A DNA stretch of 37,460 nucleotides, taken from positions 460 through 37,919 of the IMG/VR virus record IMGVR_UViG_3300039106_000411. One strand, written 5' to 3'. How positions within the stretch are numbered: position 1 is the stretch's first letter; every line of letters begins with the position of its first letter. The notes beneath the pieces were generated by a model. The model made no database searches and was not told the origin of the DNA. It saw only the letters and a program-made list of their open reading frames with translations. This DNA comes from a virus. Shown here piece after piece: positions 12,956 to 20,479 of the stretch. A program made the position numbers and the translations under genes.

Positions 12956-13319
12956 TTTCTTTTGTGATGGTGATTTCGATGCGTGGATTGATTGAGTCTT
13001 TTGTGAAGACCGGACGCTCAGGCCAGAGTGCTCTGTCGTTGACGATAATGCCGGCATCAGCAATCCCATCTTCGCTCGATTTTAGGCTTGCCATAAAATT
13101 CCCAGGATCGGGAAAGTTCATCGTCTTGAAAAACGCCTTCACATTCATCTTCGCCTTCACCCATCCTGGCGGACGGCGAAGGTTGAGAGCTTCAAGTGCC
13201 GCGAGATGCGCTACCTTGCGCGATGCCTTTGTGAGCTTTGCTTTCTCGGCCCAGTGAACCCTGGCATTGGGAGATAGCTTGCGCGCAGGGATTGGCAGGA
13301 CGATTGTGATTGATGTCAT
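12948..13319 (-). CDS. rusA: RusA-like Holliday junction resolvase
   Basis: RusA enzymes cut four-way DNA junctions made during recombination and help clear branched DNA before packaging. The 123-residue length is right for the family (about 120). It begins MTSITIVLPIPARKLSPNAR, like RusA proteins (-P-PP-S-N---), with HWAEKAKLTKASR and the acidic segment MNFPDPGNFMASLKSSEDGI with ADAGIIVNDRAL. RusA usually has DxDN at the first metal site; here it is DPGN, a variation that may weaken or alter metal binding. ATG at 13319 was chosen for its ATGA overlap with the helicase-methyltransferase stop. Neighbouring RecT, nuclease and SSB genes support a recombination role. Confidence 0.85.
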   Translation of the reverse strand: MTSITIVLPIPARKLSPNARVHWAEKAKLTKASRKVAHLAALEALNLRRPPGWVKAKMNVKAFFKTMNFPDPGNFMASLKSSEDGIADAGIIVNDRALWPERPVFTKDSINPRIEITITKENE

Positions 13320-15517
13320 GCGAATAGCGCCAGATCGGTTTGCGACTTCGCGTTTTGCAGGTTCTCGCAAGCCTGCTTGAAGTAGCTTTCCTTGAGTTCC
13401 GCGCCGATGAATTGACGGTCACATTCAAGCGCCCCGACCCCTTCGCTGCCAATGCCCGTAAAGGGTGAAAACACGACATCGCCTTCATTGCTCCAAAGCG
13501 TGATTGCACGCTCGATTACGTCCAGTTGCAGCGGGCAGATGTGCCGCTCGTCCTTGTGATCACGCGCCCCGTTGCGGTTCAGCACGCGCCCCTGATCGAC
13601 TGTCATCCAAACGGGTGATGCCACCTCCTGCCACCAGTCCACCGGATAGCGTGCCGGATCTTTCGTGACTGGCTTTGGGTTCTCGCCGGGCGCACGGAAG
13701 ACAAGCAGATAATCGGCGCAACCAACGCGGGAATCGCATGAGTCGGCTTTCAGTGTCTTGTAAAGCAGTCCGTGTGCCTTCGTGCGTTGCATCTCGGTCA
13801 CTGGTGATTTCCAGATGCAGATGCGCGAGTGAAAAAGGAAACCATGACGCCAGAATGCGCGGATGATTTCGCCGCTGAAATCCTGAAACTGGATAGCTCC
13901 GTGCTTCCATTTCGTCGCCAGCAAGTCCACGCAATGCACCGCAACCTCACGCCCTGGAACCATGATGCGCGCAAGCTCCGCAATCAGGAGTTCAAAATGC
14001 GCCGTGAACTCGTTCATATCCGCGCAGTTGCCCATATCTTGCAGATCGTCGGAGTATGTGAACAAGTCCGCGAATGGCGGAGAAAACACGCTGAAATCAA
14101 TACTATGATCTGGAATGGATCGCGCAACGCGGACGCAATCGCCGTGATGAACTGTCCAGTTTTTGCCCGTCGCTGTGGTGATGTCTTCCTTCATGTGTGT
14201 GAGTTTCTGCGTGTTCTCTTTGAATGCCTCTGATGCCATTTTCATTTGCTCCTGCATGTTGCGGTGTTGTTCGATCTTGCGTTTGATGGTTTGAAGGATT
14301 GCGCCCTCCGTTGCTGCTTGCACGACGATCGCGTTAACTGGCTTCGTTTGTCCAAAGCGATACGAGCGGCGCAGCGCCTGGTAGAAGTCCTCAAATGAGT
14401 AGTTGAGGCCAACGAATGCCACGTTGCTGCAATGCTGCCAGTTCATCCCATAACCAAAGATGCCGCTCTTTGAAATCAGCACCCGAACCGCGCCAGAAAC
14501 GAAATCATCCGCCGCCTTTTCCTTCTTCTTGGCGCTATCGCTGCCGCGAATTTCAACCGCATCAGGAATGGCTTTCGCGAGCTGATCGGCTTCGTCATTC
14601 GTGTTGCACCATACCACCCATGACTCGGTTGATGCGTTCACTTCCGTTGCAACCCTTGCGACTCGCGCTGGTGAAGTAAGACGCATTTCCTTGTGCATCG
14701 TGGTTGCTGAGAGCGTAGCGTGCCTGAATAGCTGGTCATCGCTGCCGGTTGTTTCGTCCACTTCCACGATCTCCGTGCGCAGATTCAGCGGCGGCAGGAT
14801 GTAACCAGCATCATCAAAGCCGATGTCTGACGGCTTGCCGATGCACGCGGCCCAACTCGCCACCCATTCCCAGAACTGCTTCTCAGCATGCTTTTTAAGC
14901 CTCCAATCTCCCGTGTTGAACGTGTCGTTGATAAAGAACGTAGCGAGCATTTGCGCGCGCGAGCACACGCCGAGGAAGTCAGCGTGCTGCCCGAACTCAG
15001 TATAGTCGTTAGGCGATGGCGTAGCCGTGCAGCAAAGGCGATAAGGCGTGTCTTTGAACCTGTCAGTCATGGCGCGCCGCGTCTTGCCTGTAAAGTTTTT
15101 CAAGATGCTGGATTCATCCAGAACGACGCCAGCGACTTCGACATCCGCGAAGTGTTCTAGCTTGTCGTAATTCGTGATGTAGATGCCCGATTCTGTCATC
15201 TGTTCGCCAGACTCCACAACCTGCGCGGAGAGTCCGAACTTAGTCGCCTCTTGCGCCGTCTGATGCGCTACCGCCAGCGGCGTGAGAATCAGCACCTTGC
15301 CCGATGTCTGATTGACCACTTGATGCGCCCATTCAAGCTGCTGCAAAGTCTTGCCAAGTCCGCAATCCTCAAAGAGCGCGGCCTTGCCAGTTCTCACAGC
15401 CCACTTAATGACGTGAGCTTGCCAGTCGAAGGCAGGGACGGTTATGTCATGCGGCTCAAAGCCGGTTGATTTACTCGATCGGTCTTTCCCGATGATGAAT
15501 TGATTGTATGTGTCCAT
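13316..15517 (-). CDS. SNF2-type helicase fused to a DNA methyltransferase
   Basis: This 733-residue protein joins two enzymes. The N-terminal part (about 25-415) is an SNF2-like ATPase: Walker A ALFEDCGLGKTLQ (47-59), DESS (134-137), motif III CCTATPSPND (162-171) and motif VI YQALRRSYRFGQT (379-391). The C-terminal part (about 450-725) is an amino-methyltransferase acting on DNA: HHGDCVRVARSIPDHSID, catalytic motif IV SPPF (479-482) and then, near the end, SAM-binding SPFTGIGSEGVGA (684-696). Having motif IV before motif I is the beta-class order (N6-adenine or N4-cytosine). Translocation along DNA could make methylation processive and protect new phage DNA. It sits between the nuclease and resolvase genes. 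No restriction subunit is present. Confidence 0.92.
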   Translation of the reverse strand: MDTYNQFIIGKDRSSKSTGFEPHDITVPAFDWQAHVIKWAVRTGKAALFEDCGLGKTLQQLEWAHQVVNQTSGKVLILTPLAVAHQTAQEATKFGLSAQVVESGEQMTESGIYITNYDKLEHFADVEVAGVVLDESSILKNFTGKTRRAMTDRFKDTPYRLCCTATPSPNDYTEFGQHADFLGVCSRAQMLATFFINDTFNTGDWRLKKHAEKQFWEWVASWAACIGKPSDIGFDDAGYILPPLNLRTEIVEVDETTGSDDQLFRHATLSATTMHKEMRLTSPARVARVATEVNASTESWVVWCNTNDEADQLAKAIPDAVEIRGSDSAKKKEKAADDFVSGAVRVLISKSGIFGYGMNWQHCSNVAFVGLNYSFEDFYQALRRSYRFGQTKPVNAIVVQAATEGAILQTIKRKIEQHRNMQEQMKMASEAFKENTQKLTHMKEDITTATGKNWTVHHGDCVRVARSIPDHSIDFSVFSPPFADLFTYSDDLQDMGNCADMNEFTAHFELLIAELARIMVPGREVAVHCVDLLATKWKHGAIQFQDFSGEIIRAFWRHGFLFHSRICIWKSPVTEMQRTKAHGLLYKTLKADSCDSRVGCADYLLVFRAPGENPKPVTKDPARYPVDWWQEVASPVWMTVDQGRVLNRNGARDHKDERHICPLQLDVIERAITLWSNEGDVVFSPFTGIGSEGVGALECDRQFIGAELKESYFKQACENLQNAKSQTDLALFA

Positions 15518-15532
15518 GTGGTGTGTTCTTTG

Positions 15533-16702
15533 TTATTCCATCGTCAACTTCACGACTTCCGTCGATCCCTTGCTTGTTTCCGTTGCATCTCTCAGCACCT
15601 CCGCCGCGATTGCATCCAGCGCCTTTCCCTTCTCGCCTGTGGCCGTTTTAAGCAGTCCATTCAGCGCGCCGATCGCAATGCTGCATTCAGCCGTAAAAGC
15701 CTCCGCAGTGACACCGTGAGTGGCGGCGCGAGTGAATACCGTGCCGACATCCGACACGGACCGCTTACCCTTCTTTTCCCTGATTCCGTAGCCTGGAATC
15801 TCGCCCGCCTCGACTCTCGCCTTGAAGCTGGCACCGATGGCGTGTGCGTAGCGTTTGACCATCGCGAGTCCATTGTATGCGGCCTCATGCTGTGCAGGCG
15901 TTAGAGCGCAAGCACGCGCCCACATTGCCGACTTCTGCGTCTCGTCATCCATCCCGGCAATGGTCATCGGGTCGATAACTTCGATGGCTTGCAACTGCGC
16001 GTCTCGGAAGGTTTCGCAGACTGAGTTGGCCTTGCAATAGTTGCAATGCTTGCCCGCTTTTCGGTCGTCTGGCGTTGCAGCGGTTACATATCGCAGCGTT
16101 TCAACAAGCCACACTTGCGCCCGACATAGATCGCCTTCGATGTAGTCGGCAACAGTCGGCTTGCCCTTCCAAGGCTGGACCAAAGCAACGCGAACCGATG
16201 TCAGTTTGTGCCTGCGCGCCACTAGCACCGCCAAACTAGCAAGCTGTGGATTGTGAAGCGCGTTCGTGTGTTCGCCGTGTAACGCTTTGAAGTCCACCAG
16301 CAGGCCACGATTGCCCTGGATATAAAGGCGGTCGAATTGTCCGGTGAAAATGAAGTCTGCGCGGGAATCTTGGCGAACGATTGCCACGTTGCTGAGCGTG
16401 GTTAGGCCGTAGCGCAATTCTCTGTATCCCTCGTATGTCTCCGCAGGCATGAGCCATTCATCGCGCAGTCTGTCGCATTGATCGCTGCACATCTCCGCAG
16501 TCTGGACGATGTTATAAGGCGATTTATCGTCATCTTCCTCGCCGGCGAGGATCGCGTGAACTTCGTTTCCTGCGTCCGCGTCTTTCGTATCTTCCTCGCG
16601 TTTAGGCGATGCCTGCTCCATCTGGAGACTGGCAGGGCAATGGTGGATTCGCTCAATGCGGCTGGCGCTGGGCACGTCTGGGAATGGGTTGGAGTAGCTC
16701 AT
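15533..16702 (-). CDS. Cas4/RecB-like PD-(D/E)XK nuclease
   Basis: A nuclease of this class resects DNA ends so that RecT can anneal the single strands. The 389-residue protein has GQFDRLYI (Asp124) and LLVDFKAL (Asp137, Lys139), the D...D-x-K signature of the PD-(D/E)XK fold. Cys22 in HHCPAS and the cluster HCNYCKANSVC (Cys220, 223, 229) match the four-Cys iron-sulphur site of Cas4- and AddB-like nucleases. It starts with TAATG overlap at the RecT stop, so the two are coupled, as in other phage annealase-exonuclease pairs. The last 100 residues are helical and unassigned. Confidence 0.9.
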   Translation of the reverse strand: MSYSNPFPDVPSASRIERIHHCPASLQMEQASPKREEDTKDADAGNEVHAILAGEEDDDKSPYNIVQTAEMCSDQCDRLRDEWLMPAETYEGYRELRYGLTTLSNVAIVRQDSRADFIFTGQFDRLYIQGNRGLLVDFKALHGEHTNALHNPQLASLAVLVARRHKLTSVRVALVQPWKGKPTVADYIEGDLCRAQVWLVETLRYVTAATPDDRKAGKHCNYCKANSVCETFRDAQLQAIEVIDPMTIAGMDDETQKSAMWARACALTPAQHEAAYNGLAMVKRYAHAIGASFKARVEAGEIPGYGIREKKGKRSVSDVGTVFTRAATHGVTAEAFTAECSIAIGALNGLLKTATGEKGKALDAIAAEVLRDATETSKGSTEVVKLTME

Positions 16703-17601
16703 TACTTCACGCCCCCTTTCATCGCTTCAAGTTGCGTCCGCATCCCGATGACCTGCCGCAACTCGTCATCGGTGCAGTCGTCTGGATTGTGCCGCACATC
16801 ATCAAGCACGCCGTTATCAAGGAGCGCTTGATTGATATGCGTCCACTCGGTTTTGCTCGCCTTGAGCCACGCCTTCACGGCATCCAGCGCGGTTGTGGAG
16901 TCGTCAGGAATTAGGGATGATGCCTCGTTGAAAACCTCCGCCGACTGCCCAACAATCGGCGTAGGTGAGGCACCATTCTTAGCGGTGGTCCGCTGAGATT
17001 TGAAAAGGGATGATTCGGATGCGGATGGCGTCACGTCGCGCATTGGCAGGTCGTGAGCCTCTTCCGCCGTCATCATGCCAAGTGTGATGTCTGGCGCGTA
17101 GAGACGGGCAAAGAATGCGGCCGCACGGTAGCGCAGCATAAGTTCAGGCATCGTGATCCACTTGGATCCTGCCTTAGTGCTCCAGCCTTCGGCTTTTGCC
17201 ATAGCAAGCGTGATCTTTGGCCCATCGAGGACAGTGCCGTCATCTTTTGATTTTGCCCAGGCGACACATGAGCGATCACCGGTGCCTTCGGTGCCATCCA
17301 TGCGGTATTGCAGAGGTTCAAAGCGACCGCTAGAATTGACCATAGCGATCAGGAACGTAGCCCTGAACGATGGCCGACCATGGATGATGTCCACGTTCTG
17401 AAGCACCATAAACGGGTCTGCACCGAGACGTTTGGCAATTCCAATGCCGATGGCGCAATTGGCAATATTGCCTTGAAACTCTTTAGGCACCAAGCTGGAA
17501 GATGCGAACATCTTTGCCTGACGTTGCAGCATGTCAAATGCTGCTGACTCCCGCTGAATTTGAACGTCTGTGATTTCTGTGGTGGTGATTTGTGTGCTCA
17601 T
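16702..17601 (-). CDS. recT: RecT-family single-strand annealing protein
   Basis: RecT proteins pair complementary single strands and promote phage recombination and concatemer formation. In 299 residues the core reads GIAKRLGADPFMVLQNVDII, SFRATFLIAMVNSSGRFEPL and KWITMPELMLRYRAAAFFARL (about 145-165) with YAPDITLGMMTAEEAHD, all characteristic of the RecT family. The C-terminal third is variable. It is followed immediately by the Cas4-like nuclease. The leader before ATG is AACAACACACAACGACA, without an SD site. This pair with SSB and the resolvase forms a full homologous recombination module. Confidence 0.93.
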   Translation of the reverse strand: MSTQITTTEITDVQIQRESAAFDMLQRQAKMFASSSLVPKEFQGNIANCAIGIGIAKRLGADPFMVLQNVDIIHGRPSFRATFLIAMVNSSGRFEPLQYRMDGTEGTGDRSCVAWAKSKDDGTVLDGPKITLAMAKAEGWSTKAGSKWITMPELMLRYRAAAFFARLYAPDITLGMMTAEEAHDLPMRDVTPSASESSLFKSQRTTAKNGASPTPIVGQSAEVFNEASSLIPDDSTTALDAVKAWLKASKTEWTHINQALLDNGVLDDVRHNPDDCTDDELRQVIGMRTQLEAMKGGVK

Positions 17602-17621
17602 TGTCGTTGTGTGTTGTTGGT

Positions 17622-17966
17622 TTATTTCCCTGCCTTACAGTCAGCATTATTTTGTGCTGCTGCTGTTCTACGCTCAGCATTCTCGCTAATGTAAATTTGT
17701 TCCGCCTGCTCTTCACAAGCATTCCAAGTGCCTTGTGACACAATCTCGCTGATATCAGTGCCGCCGGCAAAGATGCCGTCAATGTTGCCATTCTGATGAG
17801 AAAAGAATACGCCAGGAACTCCGACCATTTCCGTAAGGTCATTTCCGTAGCGGATATCTGGTGTAGTCGAGCAAATATCTGTCAGTTCCAGTAGGCTGGC
17901 AATTGCCTTGGTTATCAAGGCTAATTGCTCTGGGATAGTGCTGATGTTGGTTCCGTTGATTTTCAT
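17622..17966 (-). CDS. Hypothetical protein upstream of recT
   Basis: I do not recognise this 114-residue protein. ATG at 17966 was chosen because it follows a CACACACACATC leader typical of this genome; an upstream in-frame start at 18014 would overlap the small membrane gene. The N-terminal part MKINGTNISTIPEQLALITK is followed by a helical region, then VGVPGVFFSHQNGNIDGIFA and an acidic C-terminal helix with Cys residues. No known motif is visible. It is likely part of the early operon leading into recT. Confidence 0.7.
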   Translation of the reverse strand: MKINGTNISTIPEQLALITKAIASLLELTDICSTTPDIRYGNDLTEMVGVPGVFFSHQNGNIDGIFAGGTDISEIVSQGTWNACEEQAEQIYISENAERRTAAAQNNADCKAGK

Positions 17967-17983
17967 GATGTGTGTGTGTTGAA

Positions 17984-18151
17984 TTATTCTGCGTGAAATT
18001 TTGTATCTTGGCAATCATTCCATCCTTTGTTGTAACTGTTCCGACGGATGTGACGAATGAGCCGCTCATCGAGGCGACCTTGTCTCCAAATGAAGACCGT
18101 GAATATCATGGTGGCAGCAAGTGAGCCGCAAAGAAATGGAAGGAGAATCAT
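17984..18151 (-). CDS. 55-residue membrane protein
   Basis: This short gene fills what would otherwise be an empty gap. From ATG 18151 it reads MILLPFLCGSLAATMIFTVF, one clear membrane segment, then a basic tail (WRQGRLDERLIRHIRRN) and a polar end. The layout suggests N-terminus out or buried and a positively charged tail inside the cell. It ends 18 bases before the next start. The leader CTAAATACAACA fits the others in this block. Function unknown; an early membrane effector is one possibility. Confidence 0.6.
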   Translation of the reverse strand: MILLPFLCGSLAATMIFTVFIWRQGRLDERLIRHIRRNSYNKGWNDCQDTKFHAE

Positions 18152-18169
18152 TGTTGTATTTAGTAAGCT

Positions 18170-18400
18170 TTACCAGCCGTGAACATATTGCATTTGAGCA
18201 TCATGGAGATCGTCGGTGGGTAGCTTGAGCCAGTCGCCCTCATCATCGGTGTATTCGATAATGGTGGGGATGTAACTGTTCTCTCCGTTAGCGCGGCGAA
18301 CCGCTTTGGAGAACTTATCCTGTGCGATGACTGTTGTTCGCAGAGAGCGGTGGTTGCTGACCACGCGGCGGTTGAAGGTGTCGAAGATGCGGAATTTCAT
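18170..18400 (-). CDS. Hypothetical early protein
   Basis: This 76-residue protein is unrecognised. It is rich in Arg and Asp: MKFRIFDTFNRRVVSNHRSL, then AVRRANGENSYIPTIIEYTD and DEGDWLKLPTDD. The pattern suggests a small beta-rich fold with a short helix. The ATG is preceded by CCGAACACAACA, the repeated A/C-rich leader. A hairpin with GCGCGT/ACGCGC arms lies at 18422-18438 just upstream, without a T-run. Confidence 0.65.
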   Translation of the reverse strand: MKFRIFDTFNRRVVSNHRSLRTTVIAQDKFSKAVRRANGENSYIPTIIEYTDDEGDWLKLPTDDLHDAQMQYVHGW

Positions 18401-18451
18401 TGTTGTGTTCGGTTTAAATTTGCGCGTTACAGACGCGCCCCTGATTTGTGA

Positions 18452-18751
18452 TTAGCGTGCGTTGATTGTTGTAATGCTCAAATGGCGATATGTGCTGCCA
18501 TCTTCTTTAGTTTGCACTAAAGCCTTTACTCCAATTATGTCCCACTTGCGACCATCAAAGCGGACAAAAGCACCACGCTTATCAGTGAGGAGTTTGAGGT
18601 GTCGTTGTGGACTGTGTGCTTTGGTTCCGTGGCTAGTGCGGTAATCATTGAACGGGAAGCTAACCATTACGGTTCCAGTGTAACCGTTGCGGTTCGTCCG
18701 CTCAACAAGTTCTGCAACTGTCGTCTCTTCGTGATGTAGTGTTGTGCTCAT
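18452..18751 (-). CDS. Hypothetical early protein
   Basis: This 99-residue protein is not recognised. It begins MSTTLHHEETTVAELVERTN and has a beta-rich middle GYTGTVMVSFPFNDYRTSHG, then FVRFDGRKWDIIGVKALVQT. A small beta-barrel-like fold would fit. It lies second in the series of small genes downstream of the putative early promoter, a place where phages often keep host-takeover proteins. No direct evidence of function exists. Confidence 0.68.
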   Translation of the reverse strand: MSTTLHHEETTVAELVERTNRNGYTGTVMVSFPFNDYRTSHGTKAHSPQRHLKLLTDKRGAFVRFDGRKWDIIGVKALVQTKEDGSTYRHLSITTINAR

Positions 18752-18771
18752 AATAGTGTGTGATGACTAAA

Positions 18772-18999
18772 TTAAGCCAACTGGCATTTGCCTGAATTGA
18801 TAAGTTGAGCAGCGTCAGCAAGGCTGGATGCTTGACGACTCACTCCCTTTTTAGCCATACTCCAAATGACCACATCGCTCCACGACTCGCGCTTGGCATA
18901 AACCCCATCACCTTTTGTGCGGCGTGTAATATCAATACGATAGTCACCAAGGGCATAATGTGACTCGCTTTTGTATTGGCTGATCTTGCGTGTTTTCAT
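18772..18999 (-). CDS. Hypothetical early protein
   Basis: This 75-residue protein is unrecognised. ATG at 18999 is preferred because the AACACAACACAACACGAAT leader ends there; the open frame extends to 19038 into the promoter region. It reads MKTRKISQYKSESHYALGDY, then RIDITRRTKGDGVYAKRESW and a C-terminal helix SRQASSLADAAQLINSGK. It is basic, small and the first gene after the putative early promoter. Confidence 0.68.
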   Translation of the reverse strand: MKTRKISQYKSESHYALGDYRIDITRRTKGDGVYAKRESWSDVVIWSMAKKGVSRQASSLADAAQLINSGKCQLA

Positions 19000-19028
19000 A
19001 TTCGTGTTGTGTTGTGTTTCCCGACGCA

Positions 19029-19081
19029 ATAAAAGCACAGACGCCCCACACCCGTCAAGCGGATTTATTTTATTTTGTCAA
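19029..19081 (-). promoter_or_regulatory. Putative early promoter
   Basis: On the minus strand TTGACA (19081-19076) and, further down, TTGACG (19058-19053) are sigma70-like -35 boxes. The second is followed after 18 bases by TTTTAT (19034-19029), a weak -10 with TGTG just before it. An A/T-rich stretch (AAAATAAAATAAAT) lies between the two -35 boxes. The first gene of the early block starts about 30 bases downstream. Position and composition support a promoter, but the -10 match is imperfect. Confidence 0.45.
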
Positions 19082-19091
19082 AAAAGTCACA

Positions 19092-19298
19092 TCACCCGTG
19101 CAGCCGCTGCCATTTTGCCAGCGTCTCCGACAACTGCGATGAGTCTCCATCGTTCAGCACGCACGCGCATTTCTCGTGTCCGCAGCATATCCACGTCACG
19201 CCAGGCTCGTGATGCACTTGCAAGGTTGCGGTCTTCCGCTTTTTACATTTAGCAGTGGCACAAAAGTGCTCTGCAATGCGCTCGAAATCGGAGATCAT
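19092..19298 (-). CDS. Cys/His-rich small protein
   Basis: This 68-residue protein has a Cys-rich core: HFCATAKCKKRKTATLQVHH, then WICCGHEKCACVLNDG. The Cys/His spacing (C-x4-C, later CC-GH-x2-C-x-C) suggests a bound zinc ion, in a fold such as a zinc ribbon. It starts by ATGA overlap with the 50-residue gene before it. It follows the endolysin gene, at the end of the late block and just before the early promoter. Function unknown. Confidence 0.7.
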   Translation of the reverse strand: MISDFERIAEHFCATAKCKKRKTATLQVHHEPGVTWICCGHEKCACVLNDGDSSQLSETLAKWQRLHG

Positions 19299-19447
19299 AA
19301 AATTTCATTATCAGGAGTTGAGATCCTGATTCGATCTTCGGGCAGGTTGGCGCAGTGACATGACGCTAGGCTAATCGCATCGCTCAAAGAATCAGCCTCA
19401 TCTATCGACTGCCACACGCCGCATTCCTTGCCCTCGATGATATACAT
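19295..19447 (-). CDS. 50-residue hypothetical protein
   Basis: This short gene lies between the endolysin stop and the Cys/His gene. From ATG 19447 it reads MYIIEGKECGVWQSIDEADS, then LSDAISLASCHCANLPEDRI, and ends IL with an ATGA overlap with the next gene. A beta-strand followed by a helix is likely. Its tight coupling on the downstream side supports it being real. Confidence 0.6.
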   Translation of the reverse strand: MYIIEGKECGVWQSIDEADSLSDAISLASCHCANLPEDRIRISTPDNEIL

Positions 19448-19453
19448 GGTTGG

Positions 19454-20077
19454 TTAAAATACATCAGCACCGGCTGATTTGCGCCGACGCATTTCCGCAA
19501 GCATCTCGCTTTCCTTCATTCCTTTCGCCCAAGCTGGACGGAGTTGGAAGTGTGGTTGGTCTTGGATGGACGACCAATCGCCGCCCCACTCAAAACCAAG
19601 TGCTTTGCCGAGTTGCCCGACAGTCTTATAGCTTGGTGATTCGTCGAGATATTTACTGCCATCGGCTGAGAATACGCCGACATCAAAGGCAACGCCGAAA
19701 TTGTGGTTAGAATATCCTCCGCGAGCGTTGGTCACGATCTTGCCAGATGACGTTCGGCCTTGAGCATAAAGCGAGTTTTGCTCGTCGTAGGTGCGAAGTC
19801 CGGAGATCACCTTGATCTTGATGCCATTGCGTGCAGCCGATTGCACAAGCTGACGAGTCTTGTCGTGGAGTCGTGGGTGCAGAGTCGCGATCACACGTTC
19901 GCTGCGCTCATCGACTTTTTCGCCGGTGAAAGTAATCACTGGTGCAGGGTTTTCTTTTGGTTGATCCTTTGCCGGCAATACCTTGTCCAAAGCGGCAAGT
20001 GTCTTGTCACCTGGTTGACCATCTGCAAACACACCAAGACGCGATTGCACGAGTTTAGTGAAGTCGGTTGTATTCAT
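19454..20077 (-). CDS. Endolysin: M15-type peptidase (VanY/L-alanyl-D-glutamate peptidase-like)
   Basis: The enzyme cleaves peptide stems of peptidoglycan to release progeny. In 207 residues the N-terminal 35 resemble a small peptidoglycan-binding repeat (FTKLVQSRLGVFADGQPGDK). The catalytic domain has SGLRTYDEQNSLYAQGRT (92-109), NARGGYSNHNFGVAFDVGVF with zinc ligands His125 and Asp132, and DQPHFQL with His176. These are the S-x-H-x-x-G-x-A-x-D and H-x-x elements of M15 peptidases. It follows a 29-residue membrane frame by ATGA overlap and other holin-like genes, forming a lysis cassette. No signal peptide is seen, so a holin is needed for release. Confidence 0.92.
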   Translation of the reverse strand: MNTTDFTKLVQSRLGVFADGQPGDKTLAALDKVLPAKDQPKENPAPVITFTGEKVDERSERVIATLHPRLHDKTRQLVQSAARNGIKIKVISGLRTYDEQNSLYAQGRTSSGKIVTNARGGYSNHNFGVAFDVGVFSADGSKYLDESPSYKTVGQLGKALGFEWGGDWSSIQDQPHFQLRPAWAKGMKESEMLAEMRRRKSAGADVF

Positions 20078-20163
20078 AGTTTATACATTGCCATCATCGT
20101 GAAAATGGTCAGAGAAATGATCGCAATAATGATGCCGGCGGCATCTGCAATGGTCGTGATCAT
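20074..20163 (-). CDS. 29-residue membrane peptide coupled to the endolysin
   Basis: From ATG 20163 this tiny frame reads MITTIADAAGIIIAIISLTI followed by FTMMAMYKL, one continuous membrane segment with a short basic end. It overlaps the endolysin start by ATGA. Size, hydrophobicity and position fit a very small holin or lysis regulator. Frames of this length arise by chance, but the hydrophobicity and the exact coupling support it. Confidence 0.55.
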   Translation of the reverse strand: MITTIADAAGIIIAIISLTIFTMMAMYKL

Positions 20164-20245
20164 GGCTCAAAAAGTGGTATAGTGTCAGAGGCTTGCACTC
20201 TGATGCGGGCTAACGGGAAGACGCCCGCCCCACTCACCTGTGTTG

Positions 20246-20461
20246 TTAACCGTTATGACTGTTGTTGATCACCCCATCGTCAGCAAGGTCTGCAATCCTG
20301 TTTGCAGTATCTTTGACGAGTGATGCACCAGCAAACGCTATGGCGGCATAGCCAGCATATTGAGCAGGCAGCATTGCGACCACGGGAAGAGATGCAACAC
20401 CAGTGCCGATTGATGCGGCTTTGGTGATAAGGGATAGCCAGAGGAGGAGTTTCTTTTTCAT
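20246..20461 (-). CDS. Holin-like small membrane protein
   Basis: This 71-residue protein has a basic start (MKKKLLLWLSLITKAASIGT) and two hydrophobic stretches (about 5-30 and 36-47, VASLPVVAMLPAQYAGYAAI and AFAGASLV), then a polar, acidic tail. Two short membrane helices with charged ends are typical of class II holins. Position two genes before the endolysin supports this. The 80 bases after it contain GCGGGC/GCCCGC and CAGAG/CTCTG inverted repeats with no T-run. Confidence 0.65.
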   Translation of the reverse strand: MKKKLLLWLSLITKAASIGTGVASLPVVAMLPAQYAGYAAIAFAGASLVKDTANRIADLADDGVINNSHNG

Positions 20462-20479
20462 TAGTCAGTGGGTTTGTTG

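Noticed and set aside
17839-18069. A 76-codon minus-strand frame overlapping the 55-residue membrane gene and its neighbour
   Set aside because: It lies over two better frames, and its product is of low-complexity His/Asn/Gln character typical of a shadow frame.
18422-18438. GCGCGT/ACGCGC hairpin as terminator
   Set aside because: The stem is perfect but short, with no T-run on either side; it is listed only as context for the gene at 18170-18400.
20164-20245. Inverted repeats GCGGGC/GCCCGC and CAGAG/CTCTG between holin-like genes as a terminator
   Set aside because: Neither stem is followed by a T-run; transcription must continue into the endolysin.
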